From Jackrogersella multiformis (Eukaryota; Ascomycota; Sordariomycetes; Xylariales; Hypoxylaceae): a stretch of DNA of 64,000 bases. Of this stretch, positions 47,228 through 59,999 are shown piece after piece. The notes below the pieces were generated by a model that had not been told where the DNA came from, ran no database searches, and saw nothing but the letters and a program-made list of their open reading frames with translations. The stretch lies in assembly GCA_902806575.1 (NCBI GenBank), contig CADCXD010000002.1:1240001-1304000 (forward strand). The letters are read 5' to 3'. Positions within the stretch are counted from its first letter, which is position 1; the number at the start of each line of letters is the position of its first letter. The position numbers and the translations under genes are program-made.

Positions 47228-49386
47228 TCACCCTGTACCCGACTTCTTTGACGTCTTTGACGTCTTAGGCTTCCCCGACCTCTTCCTGGTTTCTCTCTTA
47301 CTGAAAACCTTGAGCTTGCTAACTTCCCGGGCTTCTGCATACTTGCACACATGCACCTTTCCCACGGACAATGTCAACAAATGCCTCTCCCACGGTCCCA
47401 TATTCTCCTCCACTAACGTCCGATTATACGGAGCACCCTTATCAGGGCCTATATACTCCCAGACCCAACGCAGCTCGTTAGCAGGATTGCCTCCTTGATT
47501 ATCTACGCCCTTTCCGCTTTTATCAGGTCCGGAAACAACTTCACTAGAAGCACCGCCGCCAATATTGGCACCCTCTGCGGCCGTAGTAGCAAGATCAGTT
47601 AGCTCCCTTGTATTACCGTCCTCGCCTTTCGGCCCCCAGCTAGCATCCTGAGGCACGGAGTCGGAAGATATTTGGACCACGCGACGAGGACGCCACGCTC
47701 GCAGCAATGCAGGACATTTCCATAGACCCGAGTCATTGAGACCCAGGCCTTCGCAAGCGAGGCGCACACGGGCCGAGCTGTGGATGCGCTCGTTCGTATC
47801 CTTAAGAAAGGCACGTAGAGGACGACCATTTTCTGGATTGAGCTTCTTGTACATGCCCGGCGAACGAGTAACGCTCCCAACAAGATTGTAAAGGGGGCTA
47901 CTCACTGATTGAATGCCATATAGAGACCATGGACGTACGGGCTTGTTCGAGTCGAAAATAGGATTTGCTGCCCAGTTCAGGGGCGTTTTAGCCCGTACAG
48001 CGCCACAGCAACATTTGGCACATCTCTTGCGCTTTGTACCTTTCGTCTTCAAGCCATGGTAATACAGCACGTTACGATTGTGTAGTCTTTCCAGCGCGTC
48101 GTCCACAAACTCAGTACCGATGGAAGAGAGTTGATCCATCATCCCTATCCAGCCAGGTAAGCTTTGCGGAGTCAGTCTGAAAGAAGAAACTCACAGGCAA
48201 GCGTTATATCGGAGATACCTTGGTCTTTCCAGCCTCCTCCGATGTTGCCATGACTCCCCGGAAACCAAACTTGTCGAAGATCTGAAATGTCATGGTACTC
48301 TGGTTGCCGTTCCCACAGAGTTGGGCTGAATGGGCCGCGGGTCTCGTCCAAGGCGAGGGCATGGAAGCCGTGCTCAATCTTGTTAGACAACCTAGTATTG
48401 TAGAATCGGAATGTAGATCATTGTCAGTTTAAAAGGTAAAGTTGTGTAAGGCTGGCTAGACTTATTCATGGTTGCGCATTTTGATACCAAGCCGAGCAAG
48501 TATCTCTCTTGGTTTCCCTTGGGGGATACCTAGCGAGCCAACGGTATCCCACACACCTTTCACAGCGGTTAGTGCTTACCAACATCCAATTCGTCTATTA
48601 AATATCGTATTTGTCAACTTACCGATCGCCTTGACCCTAATTAGTTCTCCCTGGCCCTTGTCTTGGTGCACACGGGTGTATCCTTTCTATCACTCCATTA
48701 GCAGCTATAAAAATGCAGAAATATTGCCAGAAAGGTACCTCAACAAGCATCTTTCGGTAGCTTTCCGCAGCATGCGGCCCTTTTGGTTTGTCCGGGAAAG
48801 GAATCTGAGGGAATTGGTCCTTATAGTCTGGATTCATCCAGTTTTGCATATCTTTGAAAACAGGGTAGAAAAATTCCATTCCCTCGCGGGTGAGCAGTCC
48901 CAAATCAGATACCATCCCGCCAATGGATCTCGCTGTGAAAGCTCCACGACTGAAGCCGACAAGAACTATTTCGTCCCCATCGACGTAGTTCGCGCAGATG
49001 TAGGCATAGGCTTCGCGAATGTTCTGTCCTAGTGTTAGGCTCTTGTATCAGTTACGAAGGAGACTGTCAGTTCTAAACCTCTGCTATCCCAATTCCAAAT
49101 GCACCACCTAGGATCCTATTGACGAAGTCCGATCTAGTGCCGACGCCGGAGTGATAATAGATAACTTGGAAAGTTCCGTTAGAACAGTTCCTCTTGAAGG
49201 CTCTCGAGATACGTGTTACGTTGGACGGAACTTGAAGGGTCGGGATAGGTTTAAAGGAAGTTGGCTTAACATAGCCATTGTCCCTGAGGTTTGTTAATAT
49301 TCAAATTGGACTCTAGCCTATATATAAAGCACTTACGAATTCTGCCAAGTGCCGTCGCAGCAGACCACGATCCGTTTCTTCGTCAT
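47228..49386 (-). CDS. DUF2235 (Tle1-like) hydrolase-domain protein, about 7 exons
   Basis: Proposed exons: 49,386-49,337; 49,283-49,079; 49,041-48,739; 48,686-48,623; 48,556-48,466; 48,412-48,195; 48,144-47,228; about 615 residues. Landmarks in order: VVCCDGTWQNS (7-17), VIYYHSGVGT, NIREAYAYICANY, nucleophile elbow GFSRGAF, IGVWDTVGSLGIP, NKIEHGFHALALDETRGPFS, QVWFPGSHGNIGGGW, DITLAWMMDQL. These are the DUF2235 alpha/beta-hydrolase blocks shared with bacterial Tle1 phospholipase effectors; the substrate of the fungal proteins is unknown. The C-terminus is disordered and Lys/Ser-rich (KTSKTSKKSGTG). Two joins are odd. Exons 2-3 need either a 37-nt intron or a 76-nt one (49,104-49,029). Exons 5-6 fit only an ATAAGT...AC intron. 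If neither is used the gene is broken. Confidence 0.8.
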
Positions 49387-50004
49387 GGAGAGGAACCGTC
49401 TGTTGTTGGGCTAATGTATATTTATAATTAATGGTTTGAGTCGAATTATACACAAACAATAGTGAAAGAAAAGGATATTGATTAACGAGAGACTCTTATT
49501 ATAATGAGCTAACGAGCTTCATCGGAGTTGTATATGCAAAACCTAAGTACCTAGGTAGGTATGCATATACGAAGATGATCGCATTGTTGCTAAAGAGATT
49601 GTGTACGGCAAAGTGACGTAAATGGGCAACCAAGCCCCAAGTACCTACCTAGGTACCTAACCTACCTAGAGGTAGGTAGGTAATTTTGATTTATTTTCAT
49701 GTGATAAATAGAAGGTCACACTCGACCACCACCGTCGTTGCCGCATTGCTACAAGTAGAAACCATATCCGAGGCACCTGTTATAATCATAATTTGCTCTT
49801 TCCAATGAACTATATACAGTTTTAGGATTCCTAGCAACTTCTTACCATCGACTAACCTAGAGACAACCTTAAAACTTGATAAATATACAAGAGACAGCCT
49901 ACATAGCAGGTACGCCTCGAAACACTAGGTGCTCGTTTATATCAACTAAACACACTTAGTACAAGTTACACAATTTTTGGTGCTGTTTCTTACAATCTCC
50001 ATTA
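49387..50004. other. intergenic left of Gypsy copy 2
   Basis: Promoter side of the DUF2235 gene, then A+T-rich unique DNA up to the retroelement. Dense palindromes at 49.55 and 49.64-49.68 kb. No gene. Confidence 0.5.
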
Positions 50005-50009
50005 ATAAC
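50005..50009 (+). repeat. target-site duplication ATAAC, left copy
   Basis: ATAAC directly before the LTR start TGTCATACGG; matched by ATAAC at 63,483-63,487. Confidence 0.85.
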
Positions 50010-50324
50010 TGTCATACGGATAGGCTTTACGAAGCAGAGTATGATTAATATATGTATGTAAGTTGGTAAATACGAGATATGTTAGAACTTATGAAACAAA
50101 GCTATTAAATAAAGTTAATTAGGAGACTTGGTTAATATATGTAAGATTAAATTAATAAGATTAAAAAGGCGTTAATGGCGTTTATAAAGATATTTAAATT
50201 ATATATATATAAGTTATTACGCCTCGTTTTATAAAAAGAAAAAAAAAGGTAAAAACTTTAAAATTATAAAAAATTTTTATTTAAAATTAAATTATAATTT
50301 TAAGCTTTATTTATTTTTATTATA
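50010..50324 (+). repeat. 5' LTR of Gypsy copy 2
   Basis: 315 bp, TGTCATACGGATAGGC to ...TTTTTATTATA, aligned with both LTRs of copy 1. The outer 190 bases are only lightly mutated; damage becomes heavy from about 50,230 inward. Confidence 0.87.
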
Positions 50325-53300
50325 AATTATTTTATTTTATTTTAAAAAAATACGTATTTTTCGAAAGAAAATTAATCTTTTTTTAAAAAAGATTTTATTT
50401 TAATTATTTATAAATAATTAACTTATTTTTTTTACGTTATAATTACCGTTAATTTAATATAACTTAATAAATTTACCGTTTATAATAATAAAGATTTTTA
50501 AAAATTTTAAACTTAATAAATAAAAATTAAAGTATATTTAAAAACGTATATAAAAAGTTTTTTTAAAGATTTTCACCGTATTAATTAAATTAAATCGTTA
50601 TTATTTAAAAAAGCATAATTAAAATATTAATAACGTAAAAGTTAAATTACGCGATTAAAAATCTTTAATATTTAAATAATATATGTTATTATTTTTTAAA
50701 AACGTTTTATAAACTTTTCGAAAAAATATTATAACTTAAAAAAAATAAACTTAAATATTAAAAAGATATTATTTAATATTTTATTAAATTATTAAACTTT
50801 AATAAAATAATTTAATAATTTAAAATAACGTTTTAAAATTATATCGTTAAAACTTTTTTTAATAAAATTATTAAATTAATTTATTTTAAATAAAAACTTT
50901 TTTAAATATAAATAAAGAATTTTTCGCCGTTATTTAAGAAATAAATTAAATATATAAAAATATATTAATTAACCCCGGTATTTTTTTAAAAAAAGGCTCG
51001 TTTTAACTTAAAAGCTTTTAAAGTTAAGTTAAATTAATTATAAAAAGAATCGCTTTAATTTAAGTTAAAATTAATCTTTAAAAAATAATAATAAACTTAA
51101 AAATAAAAATAAATTAAGATTAAATTAAAAAAATAAGGTTTAATTTAATAATAAAAATACCTTAAAAAATTAATTAAATAAATATAACTTTATAAGAATT
51201 ATTTTATTTTTAAATTATAAAAATCGAAAACTTCGATTCGAATTTTTAAATAACCTTAACGCCGTACCTCGTTAAATCTTATAATTAAAATAAAATAAAA
51301 TACATTAAATCGCGGCAATTAAAAAACTAATTAAAAATAAAATAAAAATTATAAAAAAACCTTACTTAAAATTAATTTTAAAATATAAACTTATTATTAA
51401 TATAATATTAATATATAATAAAAAAAATATTAAATATAAACATTATTAAACTTAAAAAGCTTAATTTTAATAATATTTTTTTAAAGTAAAAAAATAAAAG
51501 TTACCGATTATTAAAAAATAATATATATAACTCGTATTAATTTTTAATTTAACTTAAATCCTTTTTATAAAACGTTATTATATTGATTTTTTTATCTTTC
51601 GTTATTAAAAAAACCATTTTTTTAAAATTAGCTTTAAATTAAACGCTTTAAATAAATTTTTTTTTTATAAACTTATAAATTTCTTTTTAAATTTTAAAAA
51701 GATTAAGTTTAATTTTTTTTTTATTAAAAATATTATATTAATTTAACCTTATATAATTTAAGAAAGTTAATTAATATAATAATAATAAAAAATATTAAGG
51801 TAAAAAAAACGTTAAAAAAGGTCTTTATAAAATTCCGTGAATTTATATATATTATAATAATAAAAAAATAACGTTTTTTAAATTATTAATTATAAAATTA
51901 CGTTATCGATTTTTTTTAAAAAAAACGCCTTTTTAAAAACCTTTTTACGTTATAAATAAAAAAGAATTTAATACGTTAAAATTATAATTAAATAAAATAT
52001 TTAATAATAAACGTATTTAAAAATTAACTTTATTTTATATAACACTTATAATATTTATAAATAAATTAAATTTTTAAATTTTTTTTTAACTCGTGATAAA
52101 TTATAAAAGCTTAAATAATAATATTATTTTTATCCGATACTTTATACCTTTAATATTTAAGTTATAAACTTATTTTAAAACCGTAAAATAATTTATTAAA
52201 ATTAAAAAAAAACAAATAAAAAATAACTTTTAAATATAAATATAATCTTTTTATATATTTAATTATACCTTTTAAATTAATTAATACTTTTATAACTTTT
52301 TAATTTATAATAAATAATATCTTTTAAAACTTTATCGATTTAAGTTTTTTAATATATTTAAATAACTTTTTTATTTATATAAACATTATAAAAAAACACG
52401 ATAAAATTATTAAAAAAATCTTAAAAGAATTCACGGAATATTACTTTATAATTAACCCGTAAAAATACTTTTAAAAAGTTTAAAAAATAAACTTCCTTAA
52501 TTATATTATTAAAATTAATAACATTTTAATAATATAAAATAAAATTAATTATATTAATAATTAAAAAACATTTAAATTATTAAAAAAATCTTAATAATTT
52601 ATCGGTTTCGTAAACTTTTATTAATAATTTATAAAAAAGTTCTTAAAATTAATAAAATTAATTATTAATATAAATAAAAAAATTTAAAAAAATTTAAAAA
52701 AATTTAAAAAAATTTAAAAAAATAAATAAATCTTTTAAAAAACTTAAATTTTATTATAATTTATTTTAACTTTTTAAAAAAAGTTTATATTAAAATTAAT
52801 ACTTTAAATTATATTATTAACGTCGTTTTTTTTTAAAAAAAAAATTTAAACTTATAACTTATTATTTTCGTAAACTTATATTAATAAAAATAAATTATAA
52901 AATCTATAATAAAAAACTATTAATTATAATAAACTTTTTTAAAAAATAACATAAATATTTAAAAAAAGTTAAATATTAAATTAAAATTTATTTAAATTAT
53001 TAAAACTTAATTTATTTTATAATAATTAAAATTTTAAATTAATATTAAGCTTAATAAATATAAAAACTTTTATTATATTAATTTATTATTAATTATCGAT
53101 TAAATAAATAAAATAATAAAGTTAATATTTTCTTAAAATTATTATAATATTAACTTAAAAAAAGGAAAATTAAAGATTAATTTATAAAATCGATTTTATA
53201 AAATAAATATTTTTCATATTTTTAAAAAACTTTATTCGCTTTTTTAATAATTATTTTTATTATATTAAAAAAACTTTATAATTTTATTAAATAATTAAAA

Positions 53301-53365
53301 AAGGTAATTATTAATAACTTAAAATACGTTATATAAGTTAATTTTTTTTTTAAAAACGTTACTTT

Positions 53366-53534
53366 TATAAAAAGCCATAATTATATAATTTATAATTAAG
53401 GTAATGGCTCGTGCGTTAAAGGTGGCCCGTGCTTTATACTTATTAATTATTTTTCGAGATATTAGCTTTATTTTTACTTTTAAGAAAAATAACGATTTTA
53501 AGACTTTTATTTTTAACTTATTAATATATAATAT
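53366..53534 (+). repeat. 5' LTR of nested element
   Basis: About 169 bp. It matches the repeat at 61,828-61,944 but has two extra segments (around 53,415-53,430 and 53,480-53,510), so the other LTR has lost about 50 bp or this one gained it. It contains a short patch that escaped RIP (GGTAATGGCTCGTGCG region). Confidence 0.65.
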
Positions 53535-56500
53535 ATAATAATACCTCGCTTTCGTTATATCGTAACGATTTATACTTTACCGTTAATTAATTAATAAAGA
53601 CTTAACGTTAATTAATTACGATAAGTTAACGTGGTAAAAACTTAATTAATAATTATTAAATTTTAAATAATATACGATTATTTTTTTTTATTTTGTTTTT
53701 TTTATTACTTAATGATTTTTAAATTTTTTTTTATTAATCGAATTTAATTACGTTATTAATTTTTTTTTAATATTATAATTTACGTATTAACGTTATTTTA
53801 ATAAAATTAAGCTTTTTTAATCGATTAAATTTTTTTTTTATAACTTTAAATTTTAATAACGATAATATTTTATAAGTTATTACTTTTATTTATAATTATT
53901 AAAATCTTCGAGTAATATAAAGGTTATATTAATTACGTGTAAATAATTTATTACTTTATATAAATATATTATTAAATATAAAATTTCTTTTTTATTAATA
54001 TAAGGTTTTTATATTATACGAAATTTTATAATAAAAACGTTATTTTATAACTTTTAATAAATGTTAAACCTTTAAAAGTTTAAGTAAATATTTAATAAAG
54101 CGTTAAAAGTTATATTATAACTTATTTTATTAAATTTAAAAGTTTTTATTTAAAGATTAATATTAATTTTAATATTAATTTTTTACTTTAATTATTTTTA
54201 TATATTAATCGATAAGATTAATTTTATATTTATTAATTTAATATTAATTAATTTTTTAGCCGATTTAAATTTTATAACGTTATTAATAAAATTATTAACG
54301 AGGGAAATAATTAATTTAATTAATCATTAAATTCCTTTATTTTTTAATTTTTAATTTTTAATTCTTTTAATATTATTAACGTTATTATAATTTTTATTAA
54401 TTTATAACTTAAAAATACGATTTATAATAACTTTAATAATTATTTTAACGTTTATATTTAATTTATAAATCGATTTATTTATATTATTAATCTCGTATTA
54501 AAAAATTTAACCGTAAATATAATTAATTATATTATAAAAAGTTAATATTAATAAAGTTATATAAGTAATTATATTAAGTTTTAAAGTTAACTTTTTTATA
54601 TTTTTAACCTTTTATTAAAAAATTAAGCTTTAAATAATTAAATTAATATTATTTATTATATATTTATTTATTATGTTTTTTTTTCTTATAATAAAGGTAC
54701 GTAATTAAATTATAAATCTTTTATATCGAATGAAAGTATATAATTTAATCGATTAATTAAAATCCGAAATAAAGTAACTTAAATAATAATTAATTTATTT
54801 ATTTAACCTTTTATTTTAAGTTTAAAATAACCTTTAATAAATAAATTTAATTAACTTTAAAAATTATAACTTTTATTAATTAATTTTATGTTTAAATTAA
54901 CATATAAATCTTAAGTATATATCGCGAAATAAGCCGTAATTTTATTTATAATCGAACGTTAAATCGTTAACGAGTCGTTTAACGGTTTAATTAATAACGT
55001 TTTAATATTTATATAATCGTAAAGAAATAAAACAAATTATTAATTAACATTAAAAAATTAAATAATTTACGATATCGATTATTTTATAATAAATATAAAT
55101 AAGTTTATAATAATAAATAATTCTTTTATTAAAAGTAATTATACGTATTAACGTAATATTTATATATAAATAATTTTTATTTAAATAATTTATTAAAAAC
55201 TTATAAAAGTTGTAAAAATTAAGGGTAATTTTTATAAGTTATTTCGTGAAAATTTATAAAATTAATAAATAAGTTAAATATTTATTAAAAATAAAATAAA
55301 AAATATAAAACGATATAAAATCTATATATTAAAAGTTTTAATATTTTTCGAAAAAGCGAAATATATTTTAAAACTTTACTTTAAAAATATATTTATTATT
55401 CGGAATTATTAAATATTTAAATTAATTACGAATATATAATAAATAACGACGATTTATAATAAATTAAATTTAAAATTTAAAGTTAATTATAATAATTATA
55501 AACGTTTATTTTAAGTATTTAAATAAAAAATAATCGATATAACGCGAGTAAATATTAACGAAAGAAAATAAAGATTTAAAAGTTAATATTAAGCTTTATA
55601 TAATATTTAACGATATATTTTTTTAAAATATTTAATTTATTTATTATAATTACGATAATATAATATTTTATATTAATTAATTAAAGGTTTATTAAAACGA
55701 TTAAAACTGTTATAATAATAAATATAATTAATAATAAAATAATTTTAATTAACGTTAAAACGGTTATAATTTTAAAAGTTATAATTAAAGCTACGATTAA
55801 TATAACGATAAACGAGGTAACGAACGTTAAAATAATAACCGATAAAATTATTATCGTTATAATTATAAACGTGGCCGTAACGCTCGTAATTATTATAATA
55901 ATAAATATCGTAATAATTATCCTCGTTTTCGTTAAAAATAATAAGGGAAGATAAGAAATTATTTTAACGGCGATATATATTTATAAAACGAAGTTAAATA
56001 TAAGTAAAACGAGAAAAATCGCAAGGAAAATAAAAAAGATTTATAAGTAAATAATTATTTTTTAATAAAGAAATATTTAAGAAATAAATTTAAAACTTTT
56101 ATATTTTATTTTTCGTTTTTTAATAATAAATTATTAATCGTAAAAAATATTATAAAACATTTAATATTAAACTTAATTATTTTAAATATATATACGTTAA
56201 TAAATATATAAAATTTATAAATTTATAATTATTTTAAAAAGTAAAATAAACGATAAAAATTTAATTTAAGATTAAAGAAGTTATTAATGTTTATTTTATT
56301 TAAAAATAAATATAAATATAAATATAAATAATATAATTAAAAAATATTATATTTTTACTTTTATAATTAATAAATATAAAAATTAAAAATGTTATTTCTT
56401 TATTTTTAAATAAAAAATTAATAAAATATATAAATTTAAAAATAAACGTATTAAATAAATCGGGATAAAAATTAATAATATATGTAAATATTAATATATT

Positions 56501-56699
56501 CGATCGAATAATAAATGAAATATAATTAAAAGATTTTATCGGAAATTATAAAGTGTTTAAATTAAATAAATTTATATATATATATAAACTGATTTTAAGA
56601 AAATTAATTATAAAAATTAAGGTTAAATTTTCGATTAAATTTTAAAGAAAAACGATATATAAACGGTAAGTTTAAATTTAAATTTTAATAAAAGTATAA

Positions 56700-56800
56700 A
56701 TTAATTATTTAAGTTTTTAATTTAATTTATTAATAAGAAATGATTTTTTAAGAAAATATAACGTAATTATTAATTATAATAAAATATATATAATTTTAAT
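56700..56800 (+). pseudogene. retroviral-type protease remnant (nested element)
   Basis: Near 56,729 the frame reads LIRNDFLRKYNVIINY, close to the (I)LGxDFLxKYNAxIDY block that follows the catalytic Asp in Gypsy aspartic proteases. Gly to Arg and Asp to Asn changes are RIP-compatible. Too damaged to delimit. Confidence 0.5.
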
Positions 56801-57659
56801 ATTATATTTTAAAGTTTAAATATTTATAAAATATCGTTATTTAAAAGGTTAAATATAACGACGAGTATTAATTACGAATTAATTTTTTATTCTCGTTAAA
56901 ATAATAATATTTATTTTAATTTATTATTTTAATTTATCGCGTAAAAAAGACTTTATTTTTCACGTTAAAATAAAAAGCGTAATAAATAATATTTATAATA
57001 TAAATATATTTAATAAATTTATAATTTTACGACGTAATATTAAAATCGAAATAATTAAAGAAATTATTAAAAAAAAAGTATAAATACTTTATAAGAAAAA
57101 GTTAATTTAACGTAAATATATATAATATTTTAATATAAAAAAAACGTATATATTTATTATTTTAATAAATAAATAAAATATTTAACGCGATCGTAATATT
57201 ATTAATATATTAAAAAAAGAAAAAATAACAATCGATTTAATTAACGATTAATAAAAAACGTATAAACTTAAATATATATATTCGTTAAATATATAAAATA
57301 GAAAAATGTTTAATAAATTTTTTAATTAAATATATAATTAAAATAAAATGAATTAATAAAAATGATTATATCATTTAATTATTTTTATTTTATTATTTAA
57401 AAGCTTATTAATAGTAAGAAAAAAGATCAAATAATTATTAATTTTAAATTATTAAATAAAAATATTTTAATAAATATTTATTTATTATTACGTTAAAAGG
57501 AAATTATTTAAAAAATAAAAAATAAAAATTTTAACGTTATAAACGAAGCTATATTTTTTTATTAATTATTTATTACGTTTAAATATAAAAATAAAATAAT
57601 AATAATATAGTTTAAAAGTTTAAAAGTTTTTAATATTACGTTAATAAGATTTAAAATTT

Positions 57660-58110
57660 CTTTAATTTTTACGTAACAATTTATAAATTAAAAATTAAAG
57701 TTTTTTTAAAGTTTTATTAAAGTATATATTAACGATATTATAATATTTAATAATATTAAGGAATAATATAAAAAATACTTTAATTAAATGTTTAATATAT
57801 ATAATAATATAAGATTTATATTATTATTAAAAAAATTATTTCTCGATTTTTTATTAATTATTTTATTTAGATTTTTAATTAATAAATTAAAAGTTATTAT
57901 TATAAATAATAAATCGAATATAATTAAAAAGATTTTAATGCTATAAATATTAATTAATTTGGAAATATATATCGGTATAATAAGGTTTTTATAAAAATAT
58001 ATTTTATAATATTAATAAAAAATTAAGCCTTTATAAAATAAAAAAACGAAAATATTAACCGAAGGATAAATTCGATAAAAGATTTTTTTAAAATTTTAAT
58101 ATAAACGTTA
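57660..58110 (+). pseudogene. reverse transcriptase remnant (nested element)
   Basis: VYINDIIIFNN at 57,722-57,754 corresponds to the YxDDI(V/L)(V/I)(F/Y)SN catalytic block, with the first Asp changed to Asn. Downstream relics fit the KKCxFGxxxVxxLG and IxxIxxxPxPxxxxxLExxxGxxxFxRKYI blocks of Gypsy RT. Confidence 0.7.
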
Positions 58111-58839
58111 ATATATTATAAATATTATATATATACCGATAAAAATAAATTTAATTTATTTAAAATATTATAAAATAAATTATTAAACTTAACGATATTA
58201 ACGTATTAAGATTATAATTAAATAACGTTTTTAAAAATAAATATATTAAAACGAAAAGGTTTTAAAGTTATAATATTTTATATAAATATACTTTAAAACG
58301 AAGTTAATATAAAAGTTAACGTAATTTATTTAATTATATTTTTATTAAAAGTTTTAATAAAAGTTAAATTATAATACGAAGTAACGAAATTAAAAATTAT
58401 TTATTTAATTTAAATTTATAAAAATAATAAAGTTTAATTATTATTTTATTTATTAATATAAAATAATGTAAAAGATTTAATAAAATAAAAAAATAAAACG
58501 AAGTTAATTTTTAAAAATATTTTGGATAAATTTATTTATATATTTATTAAATTTACGTTAAATAACGAGTTTAAGAAAAAAATATTAAAAAGATATAATT
58601 ATAATAAACGATTAAATCGTTTATATATTATTTTTTAAAAAATTAATAAAAGTAAAAATATAATTAAATGGTTTTAATATAAATTATAAAACGGTTTTAT
58701 ATATTATATTAAGTTAAATAATTTACGTTAATTAATGATTTTATTAATTTATATATATAAGTTATTTAATAAAGTTTATAATTTAAAATATTATTTTAAA
58801 CCGAAACGAATATTTTATAAGTTAAAATCGGTTTATATT

Positions 58840-59100
58840 TATAACTTTTTATAAAAAGTTTAAAAATATATTAAATATTACTTTAATTATTACGAAAATT
58901 AAATTAAACGTTTAAAGCTTTACGATAAATTAAAATTTATAAATTTACCGCTTTAATTATTTTATATAATAACTTAAAACTTTATTATTAAGTTACGTTA
59001 TTTTTTAAAGCATTTATATTATTAAATTAAGGCATTTTATATAAGATAATTTTACATAAAAACGTTAAATTTAATAATAAAATATAATAAACGTTATTTA
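58840..59100 (+). pseudogene. integrase remnant (nested element)
   Basis: KYIKYYFNYYEN then a stop and IKR at about 58,866-58,910 fits the second half of the HHCC zinc finger (CxxC followed by N/Q-x-K) with Cys codons changed to Tyr. It is followed at about 58,965 by YIIT-stop-NFI, matching the (I)TMDFI start of the integrase core. Confidence 0.6.
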
Positions 59101-59999
59101 TTTAATTTAAGATATTATTAATTATATTAATAAGTTATTATTTTCAAATTAATGGTATAACGGGACGACGTAATTAAAAAGTTAAAGTAATAATTCGTTA
59201 TTATTATTCATTAAATAACGTATTATGGTTAAAAATAATTTTAACGTTATAATATAATTTTAATAATGTTAAGTTAATAATAATCGGAAAGTTATTTAAT
59301 AAATTAATATATAACTTTAAATTATAAATTATTGTTATTTTATTAAAGGTATTAAAAAATATAATCGATTATAATATATTAAAACGATATTATTAAAAAG
59401 AATTAAAAGAATATATTAATTTTATAATTACCGAAATAAAAGCTTATTATAATTTAAAATATAACTTTATTTTTTTTAAAAAGGATAAATTAATTTATTT
59501 TAAATTATATAAAAGTTATATATTATTAAATAAGTTATTTTATAAATAATTAATATAACGTATTAAATCGTTATTAATTTTAAAATAAATTAATAAGTTT
59601 ACGTATAAGCTTAAATTATATTAATAAGTTAATTATTTAAGATCCTTTAAGGAAAAAATCCTTACGTAAAAAAACGATCGTAATTAAATTAAATTATTAT
59701 AAAAAGAAATAATAATAATTAAGTATTATATAAAATTAAGAAGCTATTAAATCGATAAATAAATAAGTAAAAAAAATGCTTTATTTTTAAATATTTCATA
59801 CGATAAAAAGATTATTTATTAGTTTTCGATTAATAATATTTTTAAAAAGTTTATTTATTTAAAATGTGATAATATTATTAAACGATTATAATAAGAAATA
59901 TTTTTTATTATTTAATTAATTTTATATTAAATTTATTAATAAATTATAATCTTTTAATATATAATCTTTTAAAAATATATAAACTTTTAATAATATACT

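Noticed and set aside
48472..49032. 186-codon plus-strand frame
   Set aside because: Antisense shadow of the DUF2235 gene exons 3-5.
20000..49400. A secondary-metabolite or other biosynthetic gene cluster
   Set aside because: No PKS, NRPS, terpene synthase, P450, transporter or cluster regulator is present among the genes.
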